Shown: positions 32,459 to 40,561 of the stretch, piece after piece
Position numbering within the stretch: position 1 is the stretch's first letter
Layout of the letters: each line of letters starts with the position of its first letter
Assembly (NCBI GenBank): GCA_023396415.1
Contig: JAEWWJ010000064.1
Location: forward strand, 1 to 64,000
DNA length: 64,000 nt
Direction of reading: 5' to 3'
Origin: Bacteroidota bacterium
GTDB lineage: Bacteria > Bacteroidota > Bacteroidia > Bacteroidales > F082
Translations under genes and position numbers: made by a program
The notes under the pieces: model-generated
Told to the model about the DNA's origin: nothing
What the model saw: only the letters and a program-made list of their open reading frames with translations
The model's database searches: none

Positions 32459-34180
32459 ATGAATCTTACGATAGAAGTCAATAGCAATAAAATACTAGCC
32501 AACGAAGGCGAAACCATACTCGATGCCCTTAAACGACATGGCATGAACGTTCCAACTTTGTGCCACATGAAAGGTCTTTTCCCTACAGGGTCGTGCCGTA
32601 TGTGCGTGGTGGAAGTTGAGGGTCGCCGTAATTTGGTTACTGCCTGCTCCGAACCGGTGACTAACGGCATGAAAATCAAAACACACTCTTCAAGGGTTGT
32701 TGATTCACGCAAAACCATTGTGGAGCTTTTGCTTTCAAACCATCCCGACGATTGTTTGTACTGCGAAAGAAACGGGAGCTGCGAGTTGCAAAAACTGGCC
32801 GAGGACCTTAACGTGCGTGAGCGACGCATCAGCGGAAACAAAAACAATTACAAACTCGACGTGTCGAGTGCAAGCATCGTTCGCGATCCCGCTAAATGTA
32901 TCCTTTGCGGGCGTTGTGTGCGCGTTTGCGAAGAAATTGAAGGTGTTTCGGCCATTGAATTTGTGGGCAGAGGAAGCAAAACCTTTATTGATACCGCTTT
33001 CAACCACGGTCTTAACCTTTCAACTTGCGTCAATTGTGGCCAGTGTATTATGGTTTGTCCAACAGGTGCCCTCAAAGAAAAACCACACATCGCCGAAATC
33101 AAGAAAAACCTCTGCGATCCTAACAAAGTTGTCATCGTGCAACATGCACCTTCAATCTCTGTTTCTTTAGCCGAAGAGTTTGGTTTTCAGCCAGGTGTAA
33201 ACATCATCGGAAAAATGAATGCAGCCCTTCGTCGCATTGGCTTTGATTTTGTTTTCGACACCTCCTTCTCTGCTGACCTCACGATTATGGAAGAGGCTTC
33301 TGAGTTGATTCATCGGGTTACCAACAACGGTGTATTGCCCATGATCACCAGCTGCTGCCCGGGTTGGGTAAAATATGCTGAAGAGTTTAGCCACGACATG
33401 TTGCCGCACTTGAGCAGTTGCAAATCGCCTCAACAAATGATGGGTGCAATCATCAAGAGTTACTTTGCCGAAACAGAAGGAATTGCGCCAGAAAACATCT
33501 ACTCCGTTTCGGTGATGCCGTGTACGGCTAAAAAGTTTGAACAACAACGTGAAGAAATGACCCAAAACGGTATCTCCGATGTTGATGCCGTACTCACCAC
33601 ACGTGAATTGGCCCGTTTGATTCGCTTGCATGGTATTGATGTGAATATGCTTGAGCCCGAATTGGCTGATTCTCCATTGGGCACTCGCTCCTCGGCCGGT
33701 AAAATTTTCGGCTCCTCAGGTGGTGTTATGGAAGCAGCCATACGCACAGCACATTATTTCATCACAGGAAAGGAGATGGTTAAGTTTCAGGTGAAAGCCG
33801 TTAGGGGTTTGGCCGGCCACAAAGAAGCCCACGTCCAAATTGGCGATTTGAATGTGGGCGTTGCAGTGGTTAGCGGATTGAAAAATGCCGCCGACTTGCT
33901 CGAAGAGGTTCGAAACGGACGCAAAGACATCCATTTTATTGAAGTAATGGCTTGCCCTGGTGGCTGCATCAATGGTGGCGGACAGCCTATCGGAGCCGAC
34001 GAAAATGCAATCATAGCCCGTATGGCAACCCTTTATGATATTGACGAAAAGGATGCCATTAAAATGTCGCATAAAAACCCGTATATTGTAGAGCTTTATG
34101 ACAAATTCCTTGGCAAGCCCTTAAGCCACAAGAGCCACCATTTGTTGCACACACATTATCAAAAAAGAGAAGTGTTTTAA
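32459..34180 (+). CDS. hydA: [FeFe] hydrogenase catalytic subunit HydA
   Basis: 573 residues with the M3 layout. [2Fe-2S] ligands Cys35, 46, 49, 63; His95/Cys99/102/108 for the His-ligated [4Fe-4S]; two ferredoxin clusters (Cys147-157 and Cys190-200). H-cluster motifs are canonical: T-S-C-C-P-G-W at 297-303 (Cys299 for proton transfer, Cys300 as ligand), M-P-C-T-A-K-K with Cys355, and M-A-C-P-G-G-C with Cys499 and Cys503. These numbers nearly coincide with the well-studied Clostridium CpI enzyme. The short C-terminal small-subunit region is present. It makes or consumes H2 in the cytoplasm with HydB/HydC; the maturases at 37913-41652 build its active site. Confidence 0.96.
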   Translation: MNLTIEVNSNKILANEGETILDALKRHGMNVPTLCHMKGLFPTGSCRMCVVEVEGRRNLVTACSEPVTNGMKIKTHSSRVVDSRKTIVELLLSNHPDDCLYCERNGSCELQKLAEDLNVRERRISGNKNNYKLDVSSASIVRDPAKCILCGRCVRVCEEIEGVSAIEFVGRGSKTFIDTAFNHGLNLSTCVNCGQCIMVCPTGALKEKPHIAEIKKNLCDPNKVVIVQHAPSISVSLAEEFGFQPGVNIIGKMNAALRRIGFDFVFDTSFSADLTIMEEASELIHRVTNNGVLPMITSCCPGWVKYAEEFSHDMLPHLSSCKSPQQMMGAIIKSYFAETEGIAPENIYSVSVMPCTAKKFEQQREEMTQNGISDVDAVLTTRELARLIRLHGIDVNMLEPELADSPLGTRSSAGKIFGSSGGVMEAAIRTAHYFITGKEMVKFQVKAVRGLAGHKEAHVQIGDLNVGVAVVSGLKNAADLLEEVRNGRKDIHFIEVMACPGGCINGGGQPIGADENAIIARMATLYDIDEKDAIKMSHKNPYIVELYDKFLGKPLSHKSHHLLHTHYQKREVF

Positions 34181-34191
34181 ACTAAAAATAT

Positions 34192-34219
34192 GGTGCAGGA
34201 AAATTAATTTTCCTGCACC
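34192..34219. repeat. 28-bp perfect palindrome between hydA and the sensor gene
   Basis: Arms GGTGCAGGAAAATT (34192-34205) and AATTTTCCTGCACC (34206-34219) with no spacer, 12 bases after the hydA stop and 15 bases before the next ATG. RNA would form a strong hairpin followed by CTTTTCC, a weak T tract. It may be a partial terminator or attenuator that lowers expression of the sensor gene relative to hydCBA, a processing site, or a protein-binding site. Confidence 0.75.
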
Positions 34220-34234
34220 CTTTTCCAATGCTTT

Positions 34235-36226
34235 ATGGCACACAACAGCAATTATAAACAGTTGGTATTTAGCGTAAAAGATCGGTGCAGGGTATGTTTT
34301 ACTTGTGTGCGCGAATGTCCTGTAAAGGCCATTAAAATGATCAACGGCCAGGCCGAGGTCATTAGCACACGCTGCATCGGCTGTGGAAACTGTGTGCGTG
34401 TGTGTAGCCAACAAGCCAAAGTGTTTTTACAACTTACTGATGAGGTGCTCGAGCTGTTAGCGTCTGATAAACCAACAGCAGCTTGTTTAGCTCCTAGTTT
34501 TCCCGCTGAGTTTACCGAAATTGAAGACCATAAGGTGCTGGTGGCAATGGTGAAAGCCCTTGGATTTGACCTTGTTACAGAGGTGGCTTTTGGTGCTGAT
34601 ATGGTGGCCGTGGCTTATCGCGACCTGTATAAAAAAAATGAAGGAAAAGGGATTATTTCCTCTGATTGTCCGGCCATAGTGTATTATGTGGAGCATTTTC
34701 AGCCGCATTTGGTCGGCAATTTGGCACCGTTGGTTTCGCCCATGGTGGCAGCTTCGCGTTTTTTGAAAAAGAAACATGGAGATAACCTGAAAGTTGTTTT
34801 CATTGGCCCTTGTATTGCTAAAAAAGCAGAATCTGACGACATACAATACGCCTTAACATTTAGTGAGTTACGCGAATTGTTTGAAATTAAAGGCATCACT
34901 GCCGAAAGTGTTGAGCCACGCGAGTTTGATCCGCCACATGCCGGAAAAGGCGCGGTTTTTCCTATTAGCCATGGCTTATTGCAGAACATGGATGTGGAAC
35001 CCGACCTCACCAAAGGCGATATAATTGTTGCCGAAGGCCGCCGCAACTTCATGGATGCCATCAACGAATTTGGTAAAGGAACGCTAAAGGTTAAACATCT
35101 CGAGCTGCTGTGCTGCGAAGGCTGTATCATGGGGCCTGGGATGTCGAAAAACGGCAATAAATACCAACGTCGCGCCTGCGTTTCTAATTTTGTGGATCAA
35201 AAGATGAAACGTAGTGATAAGGCCGAGTGGGAAAAGCAAATGGCTGAAGCTAAAGACATTGACGTGTCAAACGACTTCCAACAAATGGATCGTCGGCTCG
35301 ATAAGCCTTCTTCTGAACGGGTGGCTGAGGTGTTGTTCGAGATGGGGAAAAACGATCCTACAGACTATCTCGACTGTGGCGCTTGTGGCTACGATACCTG
35401 CGTGGAACATGCCATTGCCATTGTTCAAGGTTTAGCCGAGAGTGAAATGTGCCTGCCGTATGCCATCGAAAAGCTTCATCAAAGTATTGAGAAAGTCAAT
35501 CTCTCTAATCTTGAACTCAACACAGCCCGCGAGGCCCTTAAACAGTCGGAAAAATTAGCCCATATGGGCCAGCTTTCTGCCGGCATTGCACATGAACTCA
35601 ACAATCCGCTCGGTGTAATCACCATGTACAGCAACCTCATCCTCGATGAAACAACCGATTCTACTATGCGCGAAGATTTGCAACTGATAGTAGAACAGGC
35701 CGATAGATGCAGGAAAATTGTAGGTGGATTGCTCAATTTTGCACGAAAAAACCAAGTGAGGCTTACCGAAACTGATCTTGAACAATTCGCCACCCGAAGT
35801 TTGCAATCGGTGGTGGTGCCTGACCAAGTAACCATCAGCATGGAGGTTGATCTTGATGACCCCTACGTTTTTATTGATGCTGATCAAATGATGCAGGTGT
35901 TTACAAATCTCGAAAAAAATGCCATCGAAGCCATGCAAGGCGTGGGTCGGCTGGTAGTGAAACTCAAGGGTAAACCAAACGAAGTAGAGATCACCATCAG
36001 CGATAGCGGATCGGGCATTACACCCGAAAATATGGACAAGCTTTTCACTCCTTTCTTTACTACCAAAGAAGTGGGAAAAGGTACCGGACTGGGTCTTCCG
36101 CTTTGTTACGGGATAGTGAAAATGCACAAAGGAAAAATTAATATCGTTTCCAATAGCGAGCCGGAAAAAGGCCCGCTGGGAACAAGTTTTATCATCACTT
36201 TACCAAGAAACCCCAACGATTCATAA
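34235..36226 (+). CDS. Sensory [FeFe]-hydrogenase-like protein fused to a histidine kinase (group C1-like)
   Basis: 663 residues. Two N-terminal ferredoxin motifs (Cys18/21/24/28 and Cys47/50/53/57); an [FeFe]-hydrogenase large-subunit domain (about 75-315); a CxxC-G-x3-C [4Fe-4S] domain (Cys381, 384, 389, 406); a coiled linker; and a histidine kinase with His453 in A-G-I-A-H-E-L-N-N-P-L and an ATPase domain (D-S-G-S-G-I, G-T-G-L-G-L). Cysteines matching the H-cluster [4Fe-4S] ligands are kept (Cys145, Cys193, Cys293, Cys297), but the proton-transfer Cys is Asp144 (S-S-D-C-P), and the third motif reads C-C-E-G-C-I-M-G-P-G. No membrane segment: a cytosolic H2 or redox sensor. Partners are probably the receivers at 29400, 36250 and 36669. 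Confidence 0.88.
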   Translation: MAHNSNYKQLVFSVKDRCRVCFTCVRECPVKAIKMINGQAEVISTRCIGCGNCVRVCSQQAKVFLQLTDEVLELLASDKPTAACLAPSFPAEFTEIEDHKVLVAMVKALGFDLVTEVAFGADMVAVAYRDLYKKNEGKGIISSDCPAIVYYVEHFQPHLVGNLAPLVSPMVAASRFLKKKHGDNLKVVFIGPCIAKKAESDDIQYALTFSELRELFEIKGITAESVEPREFDPPHAGKGAVFPISHGLLQNMDVEPDLTKGDIIVAEGRRNFMDAINEFGKGTLKVKHLELLCCEGCIMGPGMSKNGNKYQRRACVSNFVDQKMKRSDKAEWEKQMAEAKDIDVSNDFQQMDRRLDKPSSERVAEVLFEMGKNDPTDYLDCGACGYDTCVEHAIAIVQGLAESEMCLPYAIEKLHQSIEKVNLSNLELNTAREALKQSEKLAHMGQLSAGIAHELNNPLGVITMYSNLILDETTDSTMREDLQLIVEQADRCRKIVGGLLNFARKNQVRLTETDLEQFATRSLQSVVVPDQVTISMEVDLDDPYVFIDADQMMQVFTNLEKNAIEAMQGVGRLVVKLKGKPNEVEITISDSGSGITPENMDKLFTPFFTTKEVGKGTGLGLPLCYGIVKMHKGKINIVSNSEPEKGPLGTSFIITLPRNPNDS

Positions 36227-36249
36227 AATCATTAAAAACTCAAAATAAA

Positions 36250-36645
36250 ATGAGCAACGAAAAAAAACTGATTCTTATTGCAGATGACGACGCCGACTAT
36301 TTGTTTCAAATGGAGGCTATGGTCAAAAACTTAGGTTATCGGGTGAAAACAGCCGAAAGCCAAGCAGAGGCTGAAAAAGTTTTGGAAACAACCAAGCCTG
36401 ATTTGGCCATTTTTGACTTGATGATGGAAAGCGAAGACAGCGGTTTTATCCTTTGCTACAAAGCAAAACGCCGCTATCCCGATCTGCCTATTATCATGGC
36501 GTCGGCCGCAACTGCCGAAACCGGATACAGCTTCGACTTGCATGGCGAGAACGGAAAAGGATGGATTAAAGCCGATCTCTACCTCGAAAAGGGAATCCGA
36601 AGCGACCAGCTCCACCGGGAAATAAACAAGCTTCTAAAACTCTAA
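36250..36645 (+). CDS. Stand-alone receiver protein (hydrogenase island)
   Basis: 131 residues, a single receiver domain: Asp12-Asp13-Asp14, phospho-acceptor Asp56 (A-I-F-D-L-M-M), then an unusual loop after strand four with T-A-E-T-G-Y-S-F-D and G-W-I-K-A-D before Lys in Y-L-E-K-G. The Lys is followed by Gly instead of the usual Pro. The loop resembles that of the receiver at 29400. It lies 23 bases after the hydrogenase-kinase stop and 23 bases before the next gene, so it is a likely direct phosphate acceptor of that kinase. With no DNA-binding domain it must act through another protein. Confidence 0.85.
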   Translation: MSNEKKLILIADDDADYLFQMEAMVKNLGYRVKTAESQAEAEKVLETTKPDLAIFDLMMESEDSGFILCYKAKRRYPDLPIIMASAATAETGYSFDLHGENGKGWIKADLYLEKGIRSDQLHREINKLLKL

Positions 36646-36668
36646 ACTGCTTCAACAAAACGCTCGAA

Positions 36669-37790
36669 ATGGCAACATTGCATGTATTGATTGTGGATGA
36701 CGAACCGGGTATCCGGTCGGGCATCCGTCGTATTCTGGGAAACTATTCCGTGGGCTATGCCTTCATGGATGAGGATTTCGACTTCAACCTCATTGATGCC
36801 GGAACAGGCGAAGAAGCGATAGAGATTTTAAATCAACAAAAGGTGGATGTGGTGCTGCTCGATAATAAACTGCCCGGAATGGACGGGATTGAGGTTCTGG
36901 AGTACATCAAAAACCAAGACTTTGATTTGGCTGTGATGATGATTACCTCCTACGCCTCACTCGATTTGGCCATTAAAGCCACCAAAAATGGCGCTTTTAA
37001 TTTCATGCCCAAGCCCTTTACTCCACAGGAATTGAGAGCCAGCATCGAAAATGTGGCCAAACACCTCTACCTGAAACGGATGACAAAAAAAATGCAGCTC
37101 GAAGGAAAACAAATCCGTTTTCAGTTTCTATCTGTCTTGTCGCACGAACTCAAATCGCCCATCAATGCGGTGGAAGGTTACCTAAAAATGATGCAGGAAA
37201 AGCAGCTGGGCGATACCATTGAAAGCTACGACAAAATGATCGAACGCTCGTTGGCTCGCCTGCGCGGAATGCGTAACCTTATCATGGATTTGCTCGACCT
37301 TACAAAAATAGAATCAGGAAAAAAAGAGAGAAAACTTCGCGAAATCGAATTGGGAGCCGTTGCCCGAACAGCAATGGACACCATGGAACCTTATTCGATA
37401 CAAAAAAACGTGAAAATGAACCTCAAAACCATTGGAAACACCTACCTGCTTGCCGATGCCAATGAAATGGAAATCATTTTTAACAACCTTGTTTCCAATG
37501 CGGTGAAATATAACCGCGACAATGGAAAGGTAGAAATTATTATCGAAGACTTTGGAAAGGAAGTATTGGTCTCGGTTTCTGATACCGGTATTGGCATGTC
37601 CGACGAGGACCTCGACAAAATCTTTCAGGATTTTGTGCGCATTAAAAACTCCAAAACAAAGGAAATTACCGGAAGCGGCCTTGGCCTCTCGATCACAAAA
37701 AAAATGGTCGAACAATACAATGGAACCATACAAGTGAAGAGCGTTCCCGATGAGGGGACAACTTTCAGCGTATCTTTGCCCCGCAATTGA
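36669..37790 (+). CDS. Receiver-histidine kinase (response regulator fused to HisKA/HATPase)
   Basis: 373 residues. N-terminal receiver with Asp10-Asp11, phospho-acceptor Asp65 (V-L-L-D-N-K-L-P-G), Thr in M-I-T-S-Y and Lys115 (M-P-K-P-F). Then a HisKA domain with His159 in V-L-S-H-E-L-K-S-P-I-N, and a HATPase with N-L-V-S-N-A-V-K-Y-N, D-T-G-I-G-M and G-S-G-L-G-L-S-I. No sensor or membrane segment: its input is probably phosphorylation of its own receiver by the hydrogenase-linked kinase or another kinase, so it would be a relay node. The 122-base AT-rich gap to hydG may hold a separate promoter for the maturases. Confidence 0.88.
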   Translation: MATLHVLIVDDEPGIRSGIRRILGNYSVGYAFMDEDFDFNLIDAGTGEEAIEILNQQKVDVVLLDNKLPGMDGIEVLEYIKNQDFDLAVMMITSYASLDLAIKATKNGAFNFMPKPFTPQELRASIENVAKHLYLKRMTKKMQLEGKQIRFQFLSVLSHELKSPINAVEGYLKMMQEKQLGDTIESYDKMIERSLARLRGMRNLIMDLLDLTKIESGKKERKLREIELGAVARTAMDTMEPYSIQKNVKMNLKTIGNTYLLADANEMEIIFNNLVSNAVKYNRDNGKVEIIIEDFGKEVLVSVSDTGIGMSDEDLDKIFQDFVRIKNSKTKEITGSGLGLSITKKMVEQYNGTIQVKSVPDEGTTFSVSLPRN

Positions 37791-37912
37791 TCTGCTAACC
37801 AAAACATCATTTTTAAGGTAAATATTAAAAAATCAGTGAGTTAATTACTGAAATTATAATCAGGTAATAAGGGACTTAAATCTTCAATTATAACAAGTAA
37901 AATCTTAAACAA

Positions 37913-39340
37913 GTGAAATTTTATCCTCAACAATACAAACTTCCCGATGTCTCCATGCAACCGTTTTTGGACGATGAAGAAATATGGGATTTTATCAACC
38001 AGGCCCAACCAACTAAAGAAGCGGTTCATGCTGTTGTTGAAAAATCACTCAACAAACACCGATTGTCATTGGCTGAAACTGCGTTGTTGCTCAACGCCAC
38101 TGATCCTGAGTTGATTGAGCTTATCAAACAAGGAGCACGCACATTAAAAGAAAGGGTGTACGGAAAGCGAATTGTGCTTTTTGCCCCGCTTTATGTGGGC
38201 AACTATTGCTCCAACAACTGTAGATATTGCGGTTTTAAGGCCTCCAACACCACTGCGGTAAGAAAAACCCTGACCAAAGATGAACTGATTGCCAACGTGA
38301 AGGCCTTGGAAGAGCATGGCCAGAAACGTTTGATTTTGGTTTTTGGCGAACATCGCACCTATTCGGCTGATTTTATAGCTGATACGGTTCGTGAGGTGTA
38401 TAAAGTGAAAACAAATCACGGCGAAATACGCAGGGTGAACATCAACGCGGCTCCTTTTGATATTGACGGTTTTAAAACCATACACGAGTCAGGCATTGGA
38501 ACCTATCAGGTTTTTCAAGAAACGTATCACCATGAAACCTACAAAGTATGTCACCCATCCGGACGAAAAGCGGACTACGATTACCGCTTAACTGCTCTCG
38601 ATAGGGCTATGGAAGCCGGCATTGACGATGTAGGCATCGGTGCATTGTTTGGTTTATACGACTGGCGTTTCGAGGTTTTGTCTCTGCTGCGCCATGTCAA
38701 CCATCTCGAGGCTTGCTACAATGTGGGCCCGCATACCATTTCTTTTCCACGCATTCAAGATGCACTTGACTATGATTTAGACGATAGCTATCAGGTTACT
38801 GATGAGGAATTTACGCGTTTGGTTGCCATTCTTCGTTTGGCTGTTCCTTACACCGGACTCATCCTTACCGCCCGCGAAAATGAAGTCATCCGCAAAGAAG
38901 TTTTGGCCTTTGGCTGCTCGCAAATTGATGCCGGAACAAAACTCGAAATGGGCGCCTATGCCGAAAACCCTGAAGTAGATCAAAATTTGACCAAGGAACA
39001 GTTTAAAATCAACGACGACCGCACCCTCAATGCAGTGATTGATGAGCTGATCGAAAGCGACTATATTCCTTCGTTTTGCACGGCATGTTATCGTAAAGGG
39101 CGTACAGGACAGCATTTTATGGAGTTTAGCGTACCCGGATTTATCAAAAAATTCTGTACGCCAAACGCCCTGCTCACCTTGGCAGAATATATCATTGACT
39201 ATGCCTCCGAAACCACTGCCGCCAAAGGATGGGCATTGATTGAAAGAAGCATCACCGAAATGGAGGATAACGATTATAAAGTAAAGGTGGCCGAAAGGGT
39301 TGAGCGTATCAAAAAAGGAGAAAGAGACCTTTACTTTTAA
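37913..39340 (+). CDS. hydG: [FeFe] hydrogenase maturase HydG (tyrosine lyase)
   Basis: 475 residues. Radical-SAM cluster motif C-S-N-N-C-R-Y-C (Cys99, 103, 106). The HydG-specific C-terminal motif is C-T-A-C followed 22 residues later by Cys, the site of the second cluster with the labile iron. The enzyme cleaves tyrosine to p-cresol and builds the Fe(CO)(CN)-cysteine synthon for the H-cluster (family knowledge). The chosen start is GTG at 37913; an in-frame ATG at 37958 would remove 15 residues and is possible. First of three maturase genes (G, F, E) serving HydA upstream and possibly the sensory protein. Confidence 0.95.
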   Translation: MKFYPQQYKLPDVSMQPFLDDEEIWDFINQAQPTKEAVHAVVEKSLNKHRLSLAETALLLNATDPELIELIKQGARTLKERVYGKRIVLFAPLYVGNYCSNNCRYCGFKASNTTAVRKTLTKDELIANVKALEEHGQKRLILVFGEHRTYSADFIADTVREVYKVKTNHGEIRRVNINAAPFDIDGFKTIHESGIGTYQVFQETYHHETYKVCHPSGRKADYDYRLTALDRAMEAGIDDVGIGALFGLYDWRFEVLSLLRHVNHLEACYNVGPHTISFPRIQDALDYDLDDSYQVTDEEFTRLVAILRLAVPYTGLILTARENEVIRKEVLAFGCSQIDAGTKLEMGAYAENPEVDQNLTKEQFKINDDRTLNAVIDELIESDYIPSFCTACYRKGRTGQHFMEFSVPGFIKKFCTPNALLTLAEYIIDYASETTAAKGWALIERSITEMEDNDYKVKVAERVERIKKGERDLYF

Positions 39341-39352
39341 CCAAATAATACC

Positions 39353-40561
39353 ATGGCAAAAGGAAAAGACCTCAAACCCCATATTGGAATTTTTGGACGG
39401 CGTAACAACGGAAAAAGCTCTATCATCAACCTGATGGTGAACCAGGAAGTGGCCATCGTTTCGCCCGAACCCGGAACTACTACCGATCCAGTGAAGAAAT
39501 CTATTGAGATTTTTGGGATTGGACCGGCCATCATCGTGGATACTGCCGGAATTGACGACACGGGGGAGCTGGGCGAAAAACGTATCAAAAAAACCTACGA
39601 AGCCCTTAAAACCATTGATTGCGCCATCCTTGTTATTGCCCACAATGAGTTTGGCTTTTACGAAAAGGAACTTATCAAACAGTTTAGAGATTTAAGTATT
39701 CCTTACCTTATCGTACACAACAAATCTGATCTTCAACCGCTTGAAGACCTCACAATTGAAAAAATTAAAGGGTTTTCACAGGCTGTGGTCATTGATTTTA
39801 GCACGGTTGATAAAAACCATTTAGAAAAACTTACTGAAGTACTCAAGCGTACCATTCCCGAAACGGCTTACCAAAAACCATCATTGTTGGAAGGCATTGT
39901 GAAACCTAACGGCTTGATTTTGTTGGTTACTCCCATTGATTCCGAAGCCCCCGATGGTCGGATGATTTTGCCACAGGTGATGGCCATAAGAGATGTTTTA
40001 GACAACGACAATATTTGTGTCGTCCTCAAGGAAACGCATCTCAAACAATATTTCGAGAGTGGGATGCCCTTGCCTCAGTTGGTTGTCACCGACAGTCAGG
40101 CTTTTGCTTTTGTCAACTCTATTGTGCCTCCACAGGTGCCGCTTACCAGCTTCAGTATAATTTTCGCCCGTCTTCGAGGCGATTTTGATCACTATATCGC
40201 CGGCACTCCCACCTTGGGAAAACTTGAAGATGGCGACAAAATTCTTATCCTCGAATCATGTACCCATCAGGTGAGCTGCGAAGATATTGGCAGGCAAAAA
40301 CTACCCAACTGGATCAAAAAGTTTTCCGGAAAAGACCTTCATTTTGACATCGTTGCCGGAATGACAAGCGTTGAAAATGTTTCAAGTTACCGCATGGTGA
40401 TTCAATGCGGTGGTTGTGTTGTTACCCGTAAACAATTACTCAACAGGCTCAAACCCGCCGTTGATGCCAACATCGCGGTAAGCAACTACGGAATGACGAT
40501 CGCCTATCTCAACGGTATTTTCGAGCGGGTGATGGAGCCATTTTTAAAACTAAAACCATGA
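39353..40561 (+). CDS. hydF: [FeFe] hydrogenase maturation GTPase HydF
   Basis: 402 residues. GTPase domain with P-loop G-R-R-N-N-G-K-S-S (15-23), D-T-A-G-I-D-D and N-K-S-D-L. The C-terminal cluster-binding domain has C-T-H (from E-S-C-T-H-Q) and later Q-C-G-G-C; the family pattern is C-x-H ... H-C-x-x-C, so the His before the last Cys pair is Gln here, a variation that leaves the three cysteines. It is the scaffold that assembles and delivers the 2Fe subcluster to HydA. Twelve bases after hydG; its stop overlaps the hydE start as ATGA. Confidence 0.95.
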   Translation: MAKGKDLKPHIGIFGRRNNGKSSIINLMVNQEVAIVSPEPGTTTDPVKKSIEIFGIGPAIIVDTAGIDDTGELGEKRIKKTYEALKTIDCAILVIAHNEFGFYEKELIKQFRDLSIPYLIVHNKSDLQPLEDLTIEKIKGFSQAVVIDFSTVDKNHLEKLTEVLKRTIPETAYQKPSLLEGIVKPNGLILLVTPIDSEAPDGRMILPQVMAIRDVLDNDNICVVLKETHLKQYFESGMPLPQLVVTDSQAFAFVNSIVPPQVPLTSFSIIFARLRGDFDHYIAGTPTLGKLEDGDKILILESCTHQVSCEDIGRQKLPNWIKKFSGKDLHFDIVAGMTSVENVSSYRMVIQCGGCVVTRKQLLNRLKPAVDANIAVSNYGMTIAYLNGIFERVMEPFLKLKP

